Source: Xiphydria camelus (Eukaryota > Arthropoda > Insecta > Hymenoptera > Xiphydriidae). Taken from it: a stretch of DNA of 64,000 bases. Shown here one piece after another: positions 25,201 through 36,989 of this stretch. Under the pieces are notes generated by a model that was given only the letters and a program-made list of their open reading frames with translations, was not told where the DNA came from and searched no databases. Numbering within the stretch: the stretch's first letter is position 1; every line of letters begins with the position of its first letter. Position numbers and translations under genes: made by a program. Where the stretch lies: the NCBI GenBank assembly GCA_963678675.1, contig OY783193.1, positions 379,501 to 443,500 on the forward strand, written 5' to 3'.

Positions 25201-28200
25201 ATGTAAGTCTTGTTCGTTCCTCGTCAACATTGACAATGAGATCAAAGTCTTTTGACTTGCGATCGATCTATCGAAAGCAAAATTTCGAAATGAACAAACG
25301 ACGACGAAGAATACGCGGGGAGTTCGCGTATATGTTGTCGCGGAAGAGAATTGCAAAAATTGTACTCTCGGAGTAACTCTTCTTGCTGTATCGAAATGAT
25401 AATAATCAGCGACTAGTTTACGAAAATATATCACGTTTTTTTTTTCTCGTTATAATACGCATTATAACAACTACAATAATTATCACGAAATCTCATCAGT
25501 CTTGCTCTTATTTATATCGGATTTCCACCCTAGAATATTTACTACTAACAATCACATTGAGCTTTAGCGTTCGTATTAATGATATATTGCTTCTGGTTCT
25601 TTCCCTCTCCTTTCCTCTCACTCTCTTTCTCTCCATCTCACTCATTTTGCTGCCTCGGTAAATTCTAAAATCACGAAAGTTTCCGAGAAAAACCTAATAT
25701 TCTCTATAGAAGGAAAAATAATAAAGAATGCAGGGCTCGGATCGTATATCGGATTTGCAACGTAATCGAGGAGGGATCGAACAATTGATAAGGCGCTTAA
25801 CGATACGCCAATCCACCTTCGTATTGAGATTGTATATATCAATCTTTCAAAGTCGACTCGAGCTTTCGACAGAACAAACCGACGGGAAACGGACGATGAC
25901 GGAATTTACGGGAATTTAAGGAGCGACGGCGGAGAATACTGTAGTAGTGTGGGAGAGTATTGTTTCCTCACTTGGTTTCTGCGGAAGGCCTGAGGATTCG
26001 GCGCGTAACCTATCGTTCCTTGCATCTTCATTGTGCGCAAAATTTCCGGATCGATCGGTGGGGTCTTTCTGAAACGAAAACGATGGAAACGTTGCGCGGT
26101 CAAATTTTTCAGTTCGAGTTTACCGATTGCCAAACACCCAAGTGCCGATTACGTGGTTAAGTACCTGTAAATCTTCTTCGTGTACTCCTCTGGCCAGTCG
26201 CTCAGCAACGGGTGTCCCGTGTGCATTATGGGTATGCTACTGAGAGGCGTCGTGTTGTCGTCAAAAGTTATCGGCTGAAGGGTTTCGACCGGATCGGCAA
26301 ACTCGGTGGGCCTGCGCGAAAGTAGCGTTCGTTTACGTCACGCGAATTCGAAGATTAATCTCGACTCGTGAGATTTTAATTCTCAACAAACCTGGAAAAC
26401 GTGTTGAATTGAGGCTCTGGTGTATTCGTCGACATCAGGCGAATAGATCCTGCCGAGTCCCCGAAGCAAAGACACTGGGAGGTGGAGGATACGTCGAATG
26501 ACTGTGCCAAGGCGCCGGTTGTTGCGACCTGAATTTCAATCCAAAGTCACCGCTGTTAGTCTCATCTCGCTGTGTTGAAAGTTTCCAATATTTGCTCAGT
26601 TCCATCAATTTTCTTTTTCTCACCTGATATAAACACGTCATCGAAGGTTGCACGTTAGCGTATATGGTGTCGAGTAGTTGCATTTGACCCAGCGGAGAGA
26701 CCACGGCTAATCGGCTGGAATAGCTAGGTAGGAACTTGAGCAGCATAGGATAAATCAGTGTCGCGACAGGGCTCAGTGCTCTCATTTGCCTCAGGTCGTA
26801 CGCCATGAGGAATCTATCCGCCGAAAGTCCCTGGCGACTGAATGGATACATATATAGCGCTTAGTAAAAATTCGAGCATTTTTCGTGGTGCACACGGTAG
26901 AAGTACATTGGTAGCTGCGAGCGTCACGAACAGACAGTTTCGGAAAGCGCGAAATTTTTTTTGCCCACCTGTTACTGAAGCCACAAGTGACGAGATAATT
27001 TCCTTGCACGTCGAAATCACTGAGGGAGCCGCTGTGCGTATCTAGAGTATGTTCTATGGACAGGGTATTGGGATCTCTGAGATCTATCCTTCCCATGGTA
27101 CTACCCGCGCATACGAGTCTACTGTGTTGCCTCAGAATCGCGCAACCGTGTTCGCCTACGTGAACCTATGATGGAAAATATAGTAACGCGACCTGTATAA
27201 TGGTACATTCGGGAGACTTTCGCAATTTCGTAAGCTTGATATCAAATCCACTCACCAATCCGGTCTCTTTCCCTCTGGTGAGGTTGAAATCGATGATTTT
27301 TTCTTGATGGCCCGCCATGAGCAGTCTCGTGGGCGAAGTTTGGATTATGCATTGCATCTCGATCATGTTTGGTGATCTGGAAATTAAAACAATTTTTCCT
27401 TGTAGTAAGATAGATGTCTAATTCCAAATTATGCTCGATTTTGCTTACGTGTGGGTAAATATAGGTATGCCCCGGCGTAATTGGCATCGCAGCACGCTTT
27501 GCGTCAGTACTAAAATTCCTTCATCCATGGGATGAATATGACGAATCTCTTGTGTGGCGTGTACTTGAAAGGACGTATACTTTTGCAAACTAGGACCAAA
27601 ATAAGATGTCACGTGACCCTAAAAGAGAAGGACGGATGGTAGAATCGCTATTTCAACAGTCAAGGGAAAAGCAAAGGAAAAATGCCGTACCCCGTGATTA
27701 CCCATCCACATAAGCTCTTCCACAGTATCAAAAGTAATTGTAGAAACTCCAAATCTATCCCCTCCATCGGCGAGTAAAGTTCGTGTTTCCTGAAATTCAG
27801 CACCGGCAAACTCCTCCCCGAATTGCTCGGTGGTAGGCACGAATCCTTCTCCGGATAGGTCATAATTGGATTCTTCCCCTGAAATATATTCAGACTCTTT
27901 GATGAGATTCATTTTTCTTTTAAGCAAAAAAATGAAAAATTGCAAAAAGGACAAAATTTGAGTGTTAATTTGAGCCACAGGAGAAATGCTACATAATCAG
28001 GAATAGAAGAGGAATGTTGATAATGCTCTAAAAAGGACAATATAATGGATGGTATAACGAAGACTTTATCGTAGATGCAGAAATAAGTAATGGGAGGCAA
28101 GTAGAAATATCGATGCAATTGTGGAAAATAATGTGACAAACTTCTTGATATATTTAGAGATTCTTTTAAAGGTTCATTCCCAGTTTGAGAGTACAATGAA

Positions 28201-28906
28201 AGTTTCTGGAAAAGCTAGGAGAATGAGTATTAATAGACAAAAAAAATTTCAAAATCAGATACACACAAAAGGTCAATTTCGTTAGAACGCGCTCCTATTG
28301 AACGTAATATTATTCAAAAAAAAAAGCGCGAGCGATCACGAGGAAAGCTACAGAAATAGTCTCGTTTGAATTTTCGAGCAATTCCAATTAGGTATTTTCA
28401 AAGTTTCTACCGTATGCTAAGAGTTAACCTGTAACAACAGAGATACGACCGTGTGAAAGCGAAGGCGCTAGTTAAAAAATAACCCAATCAAAGCCACACT
28501 CAGTTAAACGAAACTTGCGAAGCAAACGGGAGCTCTGCAGGTATCGGTAATTTTATTAGGACCAGAGCAGGATTGATGTGTGTACAAAGTGAAGACGTGA
28601 CGGTTGAAGAATAACGGTAAAATACCACCACGTAGGTACCTACGTAAAAGGATCTACAATGCGACCCGAAACCCGCTCATGGCGATTTACGAAACCGTCG
28701 GTCGACGCATGCGAGGGAAAGATTATCGTGCGGAATAGGTATCTACTAGGTAGACGTGTTCGAGTCGACTAGTGCGCCCGATTGACAGGAATTGGTCGCT
28801 CCTGTCAATGCACCATGCAAAACTCACACAGCAACTGCTGCTGTTGCTCGCCGCCACCCGCGGCCTCTACGGACGGATCGTAGTGGCCCAAGACCGGATA
28901 GTCCAT
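19214..28906 (-). CDS. PAN2: PAN2, catalytic subunit of the PAN2-PAN3 poly(A) nuclease, complete, 20 coding exons
   Basis: This cytoplasmic 3' exonuclease starts deadenylation of mRNA. It works with PAN3 and poly(A)-binding protein. Exons on the minus strand: 28906-28828, 27878-27691, 27618-27449, 27376-27256, 27165-26969, 26837-26624, 26528-26392, 26311-26165, 26068-25972, 23899-23666, 23526-23281, 23189-22970, 22467-22288, 22193-22027, 21843-21675, 21515-21050, 20367-20150, 20070-19941, 19864-19643, 19574-19214. All are GT-AG and the phases close to 1,320 residues (human 1,202). Residues about 60-430 form the WD40 propeller. The PAN3-binding linker follows. The pseudo-USP domain spans about 480-1080. 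Its Cys box ([12 protein letters not shown], 513-524) lacks the catalytic Cys in register, as is known for PAN2, and it has two CxxC pairs (717/720, 767/770). The C-terminal DEDDh nuclease has D1090, E1092, D1199, H1246 and D1251 ([20 protein letters not shown]). A CCCH finger at 835-850 is an odd insertion. Confidence 0.97.
20517..20986. repeat. Tandem repeat, about 150-bp unit, 3 copies plus a partial, in a PAN2 intron
   Basis: Units begin at about 20517, 20663, 20818 and 20971 with GTCGAAGTTT or close variants. Each contains ATATCaAAAAAT, AAGAATTATTT.TAGAGCTCT and an AATTCGAAATCCCA-type block. Divergence between units is moderate. The array lies in the intron between PAN2 exons 16 and 17. 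Confidence 0.85.
23900..25971. other. Largest internal PAN2 intron, no other feature
   Basis: This 2.07-kb intron separates the linker exon from the start of the pseudo-USP domain. It contains a short C-run near 25079-25090 and low-complexity pyrimidine tracts, but no nested gene that I can support. Confidence 0.6.
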
Positions 28907-30663
28907 TTTAGCCTTCACTTTGACCGTGTTTTGAGCATCAATCGGCCGATCGGATCGAGAAAGCCGGAAAATCGGGAATGGGAAAATCGGCCCCTTCTCA
29001 TAGCACACCACCAGTCGCCTTGGCAACTGAGCAACATGCGAACTACCGCTTCCGTCGAGAAACACGCTCACTGAATGAAACCGACGTGCTATGGCTTACA
29101 ATTTATCCACGACATCGCGCATCTTTCACTCCCGAGTCCCTGATCACAGCCGAATCCCGTTGGCGCGGCGCGTTTAATTCATGATTCCACTTTTCTGCGC
29201 GTTTGCTCGAGTGAGGACGAACGGTGGCCTTGGACGTGGCTCCATCTGGTCCGGGAACGCGTAGTCGTTGGACCTACATTCGGTGAGAGAGGGGTCTGAA
29301 GGTAGGCTTCGATAACGGGGAACTCGAGAACTGGCGGCAAATATAAACACTCGCTCTCGCGCTCGAGAGAAATGGGAAGGCAGTGAGTTGCGGGTAAAAA
29401 TGCATTTAGATCGGGACAGACACAGAATAATGATTCAACATTACATCAGGCGCTCAGTCAGACCCTTACTAGAGCTTTGATGGAAATTTTGCAACACTCT
29501 AGGATTTCTACCAGGAAAGGTTAAAAGTGTTGGCAAATATTTTGTAGCATGTGTTGTCTTCGTACGTGAAAATATATAAGACGCGAACGTGTTGCCGATT
29601 ATTCTTCCGAACATTTAAAATGGCACATCCAGTTACGAGTATCATCGCAAAGCCACCGGAGGGAAGTGGTTGCGGTAAAAGGCGCGGTAGGGGGCTCTGA
29701 ATAATTAGTTCTACCTTCACGTGATGACTGAAATGAGAAGTGTGATAGAAAAGGACTCTCCGCGTCGTGGAGTTGTAACATCTATAAACATATATTTTTT
29801 CAAATCTTTTTCACAATGTGAATATCACACGAAGAACAGCGAAGGTTACACAGTGACAAACAAGATTGCATTTGTAACGCAGCAACGGCCAAACTTTATA
29901 CGAAAATATTATTTATATTTTACACACCGCGCTCTATACCTATAAGTATCGCCTCGCCGACATTGTGCATTCGTCTTTTCGTTTTCATAATTTGAAATAT
30001 GTATCGTCACTCTCCGTCACGCGATGAAATATATAATTGGTCGCAACATCGAACAAATTTCTTCTATTCGGGGTTTATAATATGTGTATATATCATATAT
30101 TTTTTATGACGAAAATATACTTCGCGATGTGATAATCGTGATATTCAAAATACTCTTTGATTGTCTGATCGGTATCACGTATGAAAAATAGACTTTCCCT
30201 TAGTTGAAATATTCGCAAGACGCATTCGTTGGAGCAATTCGGGATTAGATGCCGCGGTGAAAGGGATCGAGATTCGCCGAACGAGATTATCCGTGAATCG
30301 CGTAGAATCGCTCGATAAAGGTTTTCGGGTATTCGGGACGTAGCAGAAATCGTTCTCTCGTCACCTGTTCGCGACATATGGTTTGAGAATTCGAAGAAAT
30401 TGTATCGCAATGCGCTTTTCCCTGAAAATCGATAAAATTTCACGCTTCGCCAAACTTACCCACATCTCTCGACAAAGAGTATTTTGTTATCGGCAACAAT
30501 GTTGACTCCAAAAGCAAACGACAGTACATTCGGGTGTAGATTCCTGCGCGGAAGAGAGGACAAAGGCATCGTCGCATAATTTATTAGCATTATAAGTTAT
30601 CATTGTCGCGTTATTGATGTTTTCGCAGCTGTAAATTATCAGCCAACTTACTCGCGTGTATCG
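28907..30663. other. PAN2 5' flank and intergenic DNA
   Basis: The PAN2 5' UTR and promoter must lie at the left edge. No TATA box was recognised. The open frame that continues upstream of the PAN2 ATG to about 29071 is best read as 5' UTR. The remainder is AT-rich without a supported gene. Confidence 0.45.
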
Positions 30664-30883
30664 TTAGTAGCGTCTGATCAGTCGCGAACGATGATGAACA
30701 TCTGCGACGGCAAGGCCGATTTCGTCTCTCGAATCGATCGACAGCGAGGGGCGTCTCGACGACGTTTTGCTCGATGATGACGCGTATCCGACGGCGCCGA
30801 ACGGTGGCCTCGCGTATTGCGTGGGAAAGGAGGAGCGACGTAAGAGTGGCGGTGGACGAGCTCCTGCAAAGTCAAGTGCACCG
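30664..30883 (-). other. Possible coding exon, low confidence
   Basis: On the minus strand a good acceptor (CTTGACTTTGCAG) precedes an open segment starting at about 30868. All three frames stay open for 60 or more codons. One, ending in TAA, reads like a disordered basic/serine-rich tail (SSSSKTSSRRPSLSIDSRDE). The phase-0 donor of the membrane-protein exon at 31430 would instead select another frame, ending FIIVRD. I cannot decide, so this is only a candidate last exon for that gene. Confidence 0.2.
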
Positions 30884-31155
30884 AATAACGGTTGCATTAC
30901 CCGGTGAAAAATTAATCGGACGACAGTGAAACGTCGCTGGGAAAACGACGGATTTATTCCTCACCGAGAAGCCGCAACGCCGGTCGCGGTATCCCCTGCG
31001 TCTCGAACGAAGTTTGATGCTTGACGGACTCCTCCCTCCGCACGAATCTCCTCTGAGGAAGATCGACGACCGAGCTCCTCCTCGAATCGATGCTACCGTT
31101 CGCTCTTGATGCTATCTGGATTTTCGTGAAAAATTGGACGTTAGCGTGATAAATA

Positions 31156-31414
31156 CACTGAGAGAAAAAATGATATATTCGATTAAATCTGCGTTTACGG
31201 ATGGGGGAATGTAGAATTAAGTAGTTGCTCCCCCCGATTGATAAATTTGGTTATAACTATAATAGTTATAACGATTAACGGCTATTTGAAGGAAACAGGC
31301 CGTGGTCCATTCCAATCAATTATTATTAGTATCAGTCCAAGTAATTAGATCTGCATTTCCCCACCCGTATAAGCGCCTATTTTTAATCAAATCTAATATA
31401 TTTTTCTCTCAATG
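31156..31414. mobile_element. MITE, family B copy 1 (259 bp)
   Basis: The left end CACTGAGAGAAAAAATG follows TA; the right end is TTTTTCTCTCAATG. Internal blocks (GGGGGAATG..GAATTA, TTTGAAGGAAACAGGC) recur in copies at 61369 and, weakly, 42879. The right end abuts the neighbouring coding exon. Confidence 0.88.
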
Positions 31415-31957
31415 CGCATGAGCGAGTACCTTGCTTCTGGCCAGACGAACGCGAAGTACTTCGACCAGAGCGGCGATAACCGACATGACGAGCATCGCGG
31501 CCAATATGTGACCGGAAACCGAGACGGACTTGGTTTGACTCGCCGCTATATTCTCGTGTCCCTCTTCAGGGAATTCCTCCCCCGTCGATTCTTCCGTCCC
31601 GTCAACAGAGACTCCTCCGTCGAGCTCCGAACCGAGCTTCTTCACCTTCATCCCCTTCCCTCTCCCCGAAGAAGTGCGGCTGCAATTCCTGTCGTAGTCG
31701 CTGAAGAAGATCGACTTCGCGCAGAACTCGTACTCGTACTTTGGGCAGGCGTCGCTTCGTCTCGCGCGAATCCAGGGAATAATCCTTCCTCTGGATCGTT
31801 CGTAGCCGACCAGCGAATTTTCATCGTCGTCGGTGTTCAGTTTCTCGTTGTAATTGGTGTCCAGCAAGAGTCGCAGGGGGAGGAACAGCAGGACGGCGAA
31901 GATCGTCGAGATCAGGAGGATGCTCAGGTTGATACCGATCGACAGACGACCGGTCAT
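31409..31957 (-). CDS. Unrecognised two-transmembrane protein (first or only coding exon)
   Basis: The unspliced frame gives 182 residues; use of the AAG|GTACTC donor at 31430 would end the exon at residue 176. Residues about 6-32 (INLSILLISTIFAVLLFLPL) form a clear membrane segment or signal anchor, followed by an acidic stretch, a three-cysteine block (DACPKYEYEFCAK ... DRNC), an acidic EESTGEEFPEEGHE region and a second membrane segment at about 147-170 (HILAAMLVMSVIAALVEVL). The composition, with two hydrophobic helices and patterned charge, is not that of the random GC-rich frames nearby. The opposite-strand frame of similar length is its shadow. The start has a fair context (GAGAAGATGA). 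I do not know the family and assign no function. The in-frame TGA lies inside the adjacent MITE end. Confidence 0.6.
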   Translation of the reverse strand: MTGRLSIGINLSILLISTIFAVLLFLPLRLLLDTNYNEKLNTDDDENSLVGYERSRGRIIPWIRARRSDACPKYEYEFCAKSIFFSDYDRNCSRTSSGRGKGMKVKKLGSELDGGVSVDGTEESTGEEFPEEGHENIAASQTKSVSVSGHILAAMLVMSVIAALVEVLRVRLARSKVLAHAH

Positions 31958-32639
31958 CTTCTCTCGGTCGATTCCGACGTATGGCGTCGCTCGTGCGGAA
32001 GTTCCCCTCCCCGAGGATCATTGCGTCGCGGTCCCCATGCCGCGCGCGCGCTCTTTGGCAGGCTCCTCGAGTGGTGTCGCAGCGCCGAGGAATTTTCGAT
32101 GGCGAGGGCAAAGCTTAATTCGACGCGTCGTCGTCAGTCGTCGTCGCGGTTTAACTTTTGAGAGTTATCGCCGTCGAGGGGCAAACATCCGTTTCGAAAC
32201 GTTCGCACTGGTCGATGTACGAGATTTACCGATCGCTGACGCACGAGGCGCGTTCGTCCAATTTATTATCCGGCCCTACACCGATAACGACTCGACGCGA
32301 TCGCGCTATCTCCCATTCTTTTGCCCCGTATCCGACTCGCCGGCGCGGTAACTGTTGCGCCTCTGTATCGTGCTGACCGCGTCCCGGGGATGTACCTACG
32401 CGTCCGCTGATATTGATTCTTCGGCGGATAGGGCTCGTGTGCGCAAGTGCTGGAGACTTCTCGCGACCGCGGCACGCGTATATGCGGCGCCTCGTCGCTT
32501 CCTCGCGCTTTACTTTTTAATGGGAAACGGAGTCGATATCTTCTCGTCGGCGCGAATTCCTTTCCAACCGCGTCGCAATATTTCAAACCGACGACGCAGC
32601 ACGTGACGTTCGCGGAATACGACTATGTATAGGTACTAA
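31958..32639. other. Presumed 5' flank of the two-membrane-segment gene
   Basis: CpG-rich sequence with overlapping frames on both strands and no supported exon. It probably includes the promoter and 5' UTR of the minus-strand gene. Confidence 0.4.
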
Positions 32640-32840
32640 AAAAACTCTTTTGGGTGAGCTTGCAAGATATTTTGAATGAATACGAGGCGACGAAATGTTT
32701 TTTTGGAATCGCAAAATTCTCTGGTCGATTTCACGAAAACTTTGTTGGCAGAGCTAAACATTTGTACGATCCGACAAACCTTTCTTTTAGGTTATCCAAT
32801 TGATTCGACCAAATTATTTTATTGGCTACTTTTTGATGTG
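32640..32840 (-). mobile_element. Mini-element, family E copy 1
   Basis: This stretch matches, in reverse orientation, the element at 53860-54070: ATATTTTGAAtGAATACGAG, GGAATCGCAAAATTCT, GATTTCACGAAAACT and GGCAGAGCTAAA blocks are shared. The ends here are less clear. The boundaries are approximate. Confidence 0.65.
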
Positions 32841-33140
32841 AAACGTCTTATGCCTCGCTTCGGCGGTGAGAACGGCTGTTCTCGATACGGGGGGTCGCCG
32901 AATGAGGGGCAGCTCGTCACATATTTAAAAAAACAGCTAATTACAAGTATTGATCATTGTCAAATGACGTGAATTCAATTGAAAAAAAACCAAAAATAGA
33001 GATATAAATAATAGTATATACAAATAATACGTGTGTGTATAATAACATATAATATAAAACAGTTTTTATAGAAAAATTGTTAGATGTGAAACATCGAAAT
33101 ACTGCAATTATTCTTATAACACCTTGCAACTTGCAGCGTA

Positions 33141-33489
33141 ACCTAGCCATTAAAGAAGTACCTAGCCCTACCTAGCCCTAAAAATGTGACACGACCTAGC
33201 AACAGCCCAAAACACCTAGCCTCACATAGCCAACCTAGCAGGAACACCTGGTCTCACCTAGCCATATCATGTTGAAACCTAGCTTGACCTAGCAGAGGCC
33301 TTGAACCCGTTATATATATAATATAAGGCCTTTGCTAGGTCAAGCTAGGTTTCAACGTGATATGGCTAGGTGAGACCAGGTGTTCCTGCTAGGTTGGCTA
33401 TGTGAGGCTAGGTGTTTTGGGCTAAGTAGCTAGGTCGTGTAACAGTTTAGGCTAGGTAGGGCTAGGTATTCCGGCTAGGTTGGCTAGGT
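33141..33489. repeat. Hairpin of about 160-bp arms built from ACCTAGC heptamers
   Basis: The left arm 33141-33300 holds many ACCTAGC/CCTAGCC units and the right arm 33327-33489 the reverse complement GCTAGGT units. The arms match over nearly their full length, including non-heptamer segments, around an AT-rich loop (TTATATATATAATATAA). Internal periodicity of the heptamer is irregular, at 7-25 bases. Confidence 0.92.
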
Positions 33490-36400
33490 ATTTTCATTAC
33501 TATTCTTTTTAGTTCCGAGCAGTGTTATTTCGTTTACCGTGCCTATATATATAAACATCGTTTATTAGTATACGTTATTTATTTGTTTTTCACGATTTAT
33601 ACGGTATTTTTTTTATAACCTCTAACAACACTTACACTCGGTTGGGGTAAAAAGGTCCATTATGGATATATTTTATTTTTGTGTTTAAAAACGTTTAATA
33701 TCTTTTGTTTTTTATAAGATTTTGAAAGTTTAAGAAAATTTGTTATAATATTTTAAAGTCATGTCAGGTTATGGCAGGACTCGTAAAGTTTTTCTCAGTG
33801 TAGAGTATCGCGCGTCCTAAAAGGGGGAAAGAAAGAGAGGCGAAGAAAGCATAATTGCAGCGGGTCGGCCTTTCGGTTGATAAGAGAGTGAGAAGAGGGA
33901 GATTGAGAGGGAGCGTCGGCGAATGTCCGCGGGCTTCGTAGCCGTGGAGGGGGGGGGGGGGGGGGGCGCTTTTGAAGGCACCGTCGTCGGCCGCTATACA
34001 GAGCGTGTGCATACATAAATAATATTAGACAATATCAAATTAAAATTCGCATCTTTCCGCGGAACAACAATGGGCCACGGGGATCCAACAAAGGAAGCGT
34101 CCGTGGTGGCGGCGGCGGCGTTTATAAAAGTAATAAAACAATCGAACAACAACTCTCGTGAGCGCGAGCGAGAGAGGTGCATGGGGTGGGGAGGTGAAAA
34201 GAGGAAGGCAGAGGGAACAGCAAAAGAGACGACCAAAAGGGAGAGATGAAACACAGGGGAACAGCGACCCGACCCGACCGACCGGTAGCCCGGCCAGCAC
34301 ACGTATATCTTGCTCCGCTTCACTACACTCCGATTCCTCGAGGTTCTCAGCGGTGATTCTTGCGCGGGGTGCGGTGTGGCTCCCGTCTTCTCAGGAAGGT
34401 TGTTCGTATCTTCCGGGCAAGATGCATCAATTTTTTTCCGCGTTGCGTTGGAAAATATCGTCGCTTCCGGGACCATCGATCCTCGTTTCATTTTATTTTT
34501 CATTATTCGCCTCAATGAATTACTCGGTTTTTAACCATCGAAGGTAGCTTGAAGATGAAGAGTCAAATAAAATTAATTCCGAGCATAAAAAGGCGACAAC
34601 GCTTCTGTCAATACGCGAATTCTGTATAGCTTTTTCCCTCTCCTTCGCATCAAAAATCAGACCTCGACTCGTATACTATTCGTCGTCGGAAAATTGAAAT
34701 TCGCACGAATTTCGAAGTCGCAACCGCTACGTCTACCGCATAGGTAGATGAGAATTCGCGGGTTGAGAACCCGGGTATGTAGAGCAGATGCTGGCCATGG
34801 CAGTGGTGGCGGGGTGCGTGATTTTTTACCGCCGACACAGCTCCTCCTTCGAGACCCGCGCATTCCACCTCCCTCCTCCTTCGGGGCCACCTCATCCTTC
34901 ACTCTCCGTTCGCCATCCACTCTCTCGCGCGCGCGCGCGCGCGCGATATAACCCTCGGTGGCGAGCGCTGGGCATCGTACGCCGCGCGGACACGCCACTG
35001 GACACCAGTTGCACGATCTTAGAGATTTGCCGATCTCGCGAATGCACCACCGCCGCCGCCGCCGCCGCTCACAGGTTGCACCGTACGTGCACCTATACGC
35101 GCGGGGCGGTTGCGGCATAGGTGTATCGGCGCGCTCTCTCGCGTGGTGGTCACTTGATCCGACGTAGTGGGTCACCGCTCGCGCTTCCTTCTACGCGGGC
35201 GTGTGTGGATATGTGTACGGGTGGCGGAGAAATCCGCACTGCGCCTATCGCGCAGCTGGTTGCATCGTCGCGCTCGATCGTGTGTATATAGAAAATATCT
35301 TTCGCGCGCTGCTACGGATAATATTTTTATCGTGATATTAAAAAGTCCTCGGCTGAACCTAGTTTTGCTATGTGACTGCAGAATCATTTTTTTTCCGTAT
35401 GTATCCACCACGTGAGTCTAAACTTACTCGTCAGGAAAGAAGCTCGAATCATTATTATCTCATTACCTATATCTAAGCTTTCGGTTCATGTTTGTATAAT
35501 AATTTTTCGAAGATTACATTTTAAATCTATAATAAAGTCTTATGTCGTTATAAGCCAAAAGTTTATAAATAATGAAATAATAGCGATCGAAGTTTCTTTT
35601 CCAGTAAGTCTAGCCTCATCTCGTATAGTATACGTGGCTGTACGAAAGACGGGAAAAATTTGCCGTTTCAAACTGGAGAATAATCTACAGGAATCACAAA
35701 TTTACTTAGTTGTATTTCGAGTGATTTACATAATACGCCTATACAATATTATATTCGCGTCAGATTCGCCTCGTCTTGTCTAAAGTAAGAAACTGTTTAC
35801 ATAGTTCGAGGCTTCGTGATGTCATGGGAGACGGGAGGCACGCCGCGTGAGCGAGCAGTCTTCGCTCCCCGCTCTTCCGCGCGCTTATACCTATGTAGGT
35901 ACTATCGCGCCAGTGCGATGTCTATACTAGCGCAATCGGGGAGTTCTACGGTAGAGAAACTGTAAAGGCGTTACTGAGACAAATGTAAGGAAGTATGGAA
36001 AAAAAACTCCAAGTAAGAAATCTAGCGATAGGTATTGCAGTTATAAATTCGATGAAATACTGTACCGTATAAAATCGACTTCCGTTATATATGAATAAAG
36101 TCTTATAAAATACAGTATACAGTTTAACCGAATTCATAATTGCACCATCACTCGATTTCTCACCTGCAATTTTTTTTCTCCCATACATTCTACGATTAAT
36201 TGCTACATTTAGCAAAATCATTTTTCTCATTATACAATGTTACTTTGGAATTTCACACGAACACCGGCGATACACCTTTACGTACGCCTAAAAATATGCG
36301 CGATATCGACTCTTCGCGTGCGCGTCGAGAGAAGGACGTGAATTTGAGGTAAGCGTATAGGAGCGTCCGAGCGGCGTCGCGCGTCGAGTCGCCTTGACAG

Positions 36401-36989
36401 GCGCGACGCAGAAGAAGCGGCAGCCGTCGATCCGCCCGAGGAAATTGGCGCGATATCGCGTCGTGCCCGCGCGAGAAGAAGACGGTTCGAAGACGTCCGC
36501 GTCCTGTATACGAGGTGTCGTATACTCCGCGGTGGACAAGAACGTGGAATTCCAGAGTGCGCGCGCGCAAGCACGTTAAACGGACGAACGCTTCGTGTCG
36601 ATGCAGCTCTACAGGTATGGTAAACACGGCACGACGTAGGTACGCGCCGGTATGCGACGCGACGATTACAGGCCGATGCAGTTTGCGCTCGCGCGCGGAC
36701 GACGTCGTTTCACGGGTTATTGAATGTTATGCAAAACACGAGGGCGGTTTGGGCGAGCGACGCCGCGCGTGAGACGGGGTAAAAAGACGCGGTGGCTCTT
36801 GAGCGCGACGTCGCGTGTCTCCGGCCGATTGCACCCGCGAAAAGACCGCCGGAATGTGACGTGATATTTTCGTGCGTGCTGCGCGCAGCGGTCGCGGGAA
36901 AAAAGGAAAGGATACGCGACGTGTGCGGCGAGAGATCCTCGGCGCGATTTGTGGGGAGTCGTTGCGGTAATTTTAGTCGACGTATGCGT
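33490..36989. other. CpG-rich non-coding tract
   Basis: No exon is supported. It holds a 19-base poly-G run (33948-33966) and a (CG)n tract (34925-34946). A (CCG)n-type run lies near 35049-35067. The 173-codon minus-strand frame at 33994-34515 has no family features. Confidence 0.5.

Noticed and set aside
28907..29071. N-terminal extension of PAN2 upstream of 28906
   Set aside because: The frame is open to an ATG-like start at 29071, but the start at 28906 gives the family-like leader before the WD40 region. The extension has no conserved features.
29420..29460. ATTACATCAGG resembling part of a conserved insect miRNA
   Set aside because: The seed region does not match and there is no flanking hairpin, so chance similarity is more likely.
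31412..32161. A 249-codon plus-strand frame opposite the membrane-protein exon
   Set aside because: It is the antisense shadow. The minus-strand frame has two well-formed membrane helices, while this one has no structure.
33994..34515. A 173-codon minus-strand frame with a hydrophobic stretch
   Set aside because: The hydrophobic part comes from a pyrimidine-rich tract. No start context, splice sites or homology could be argued.
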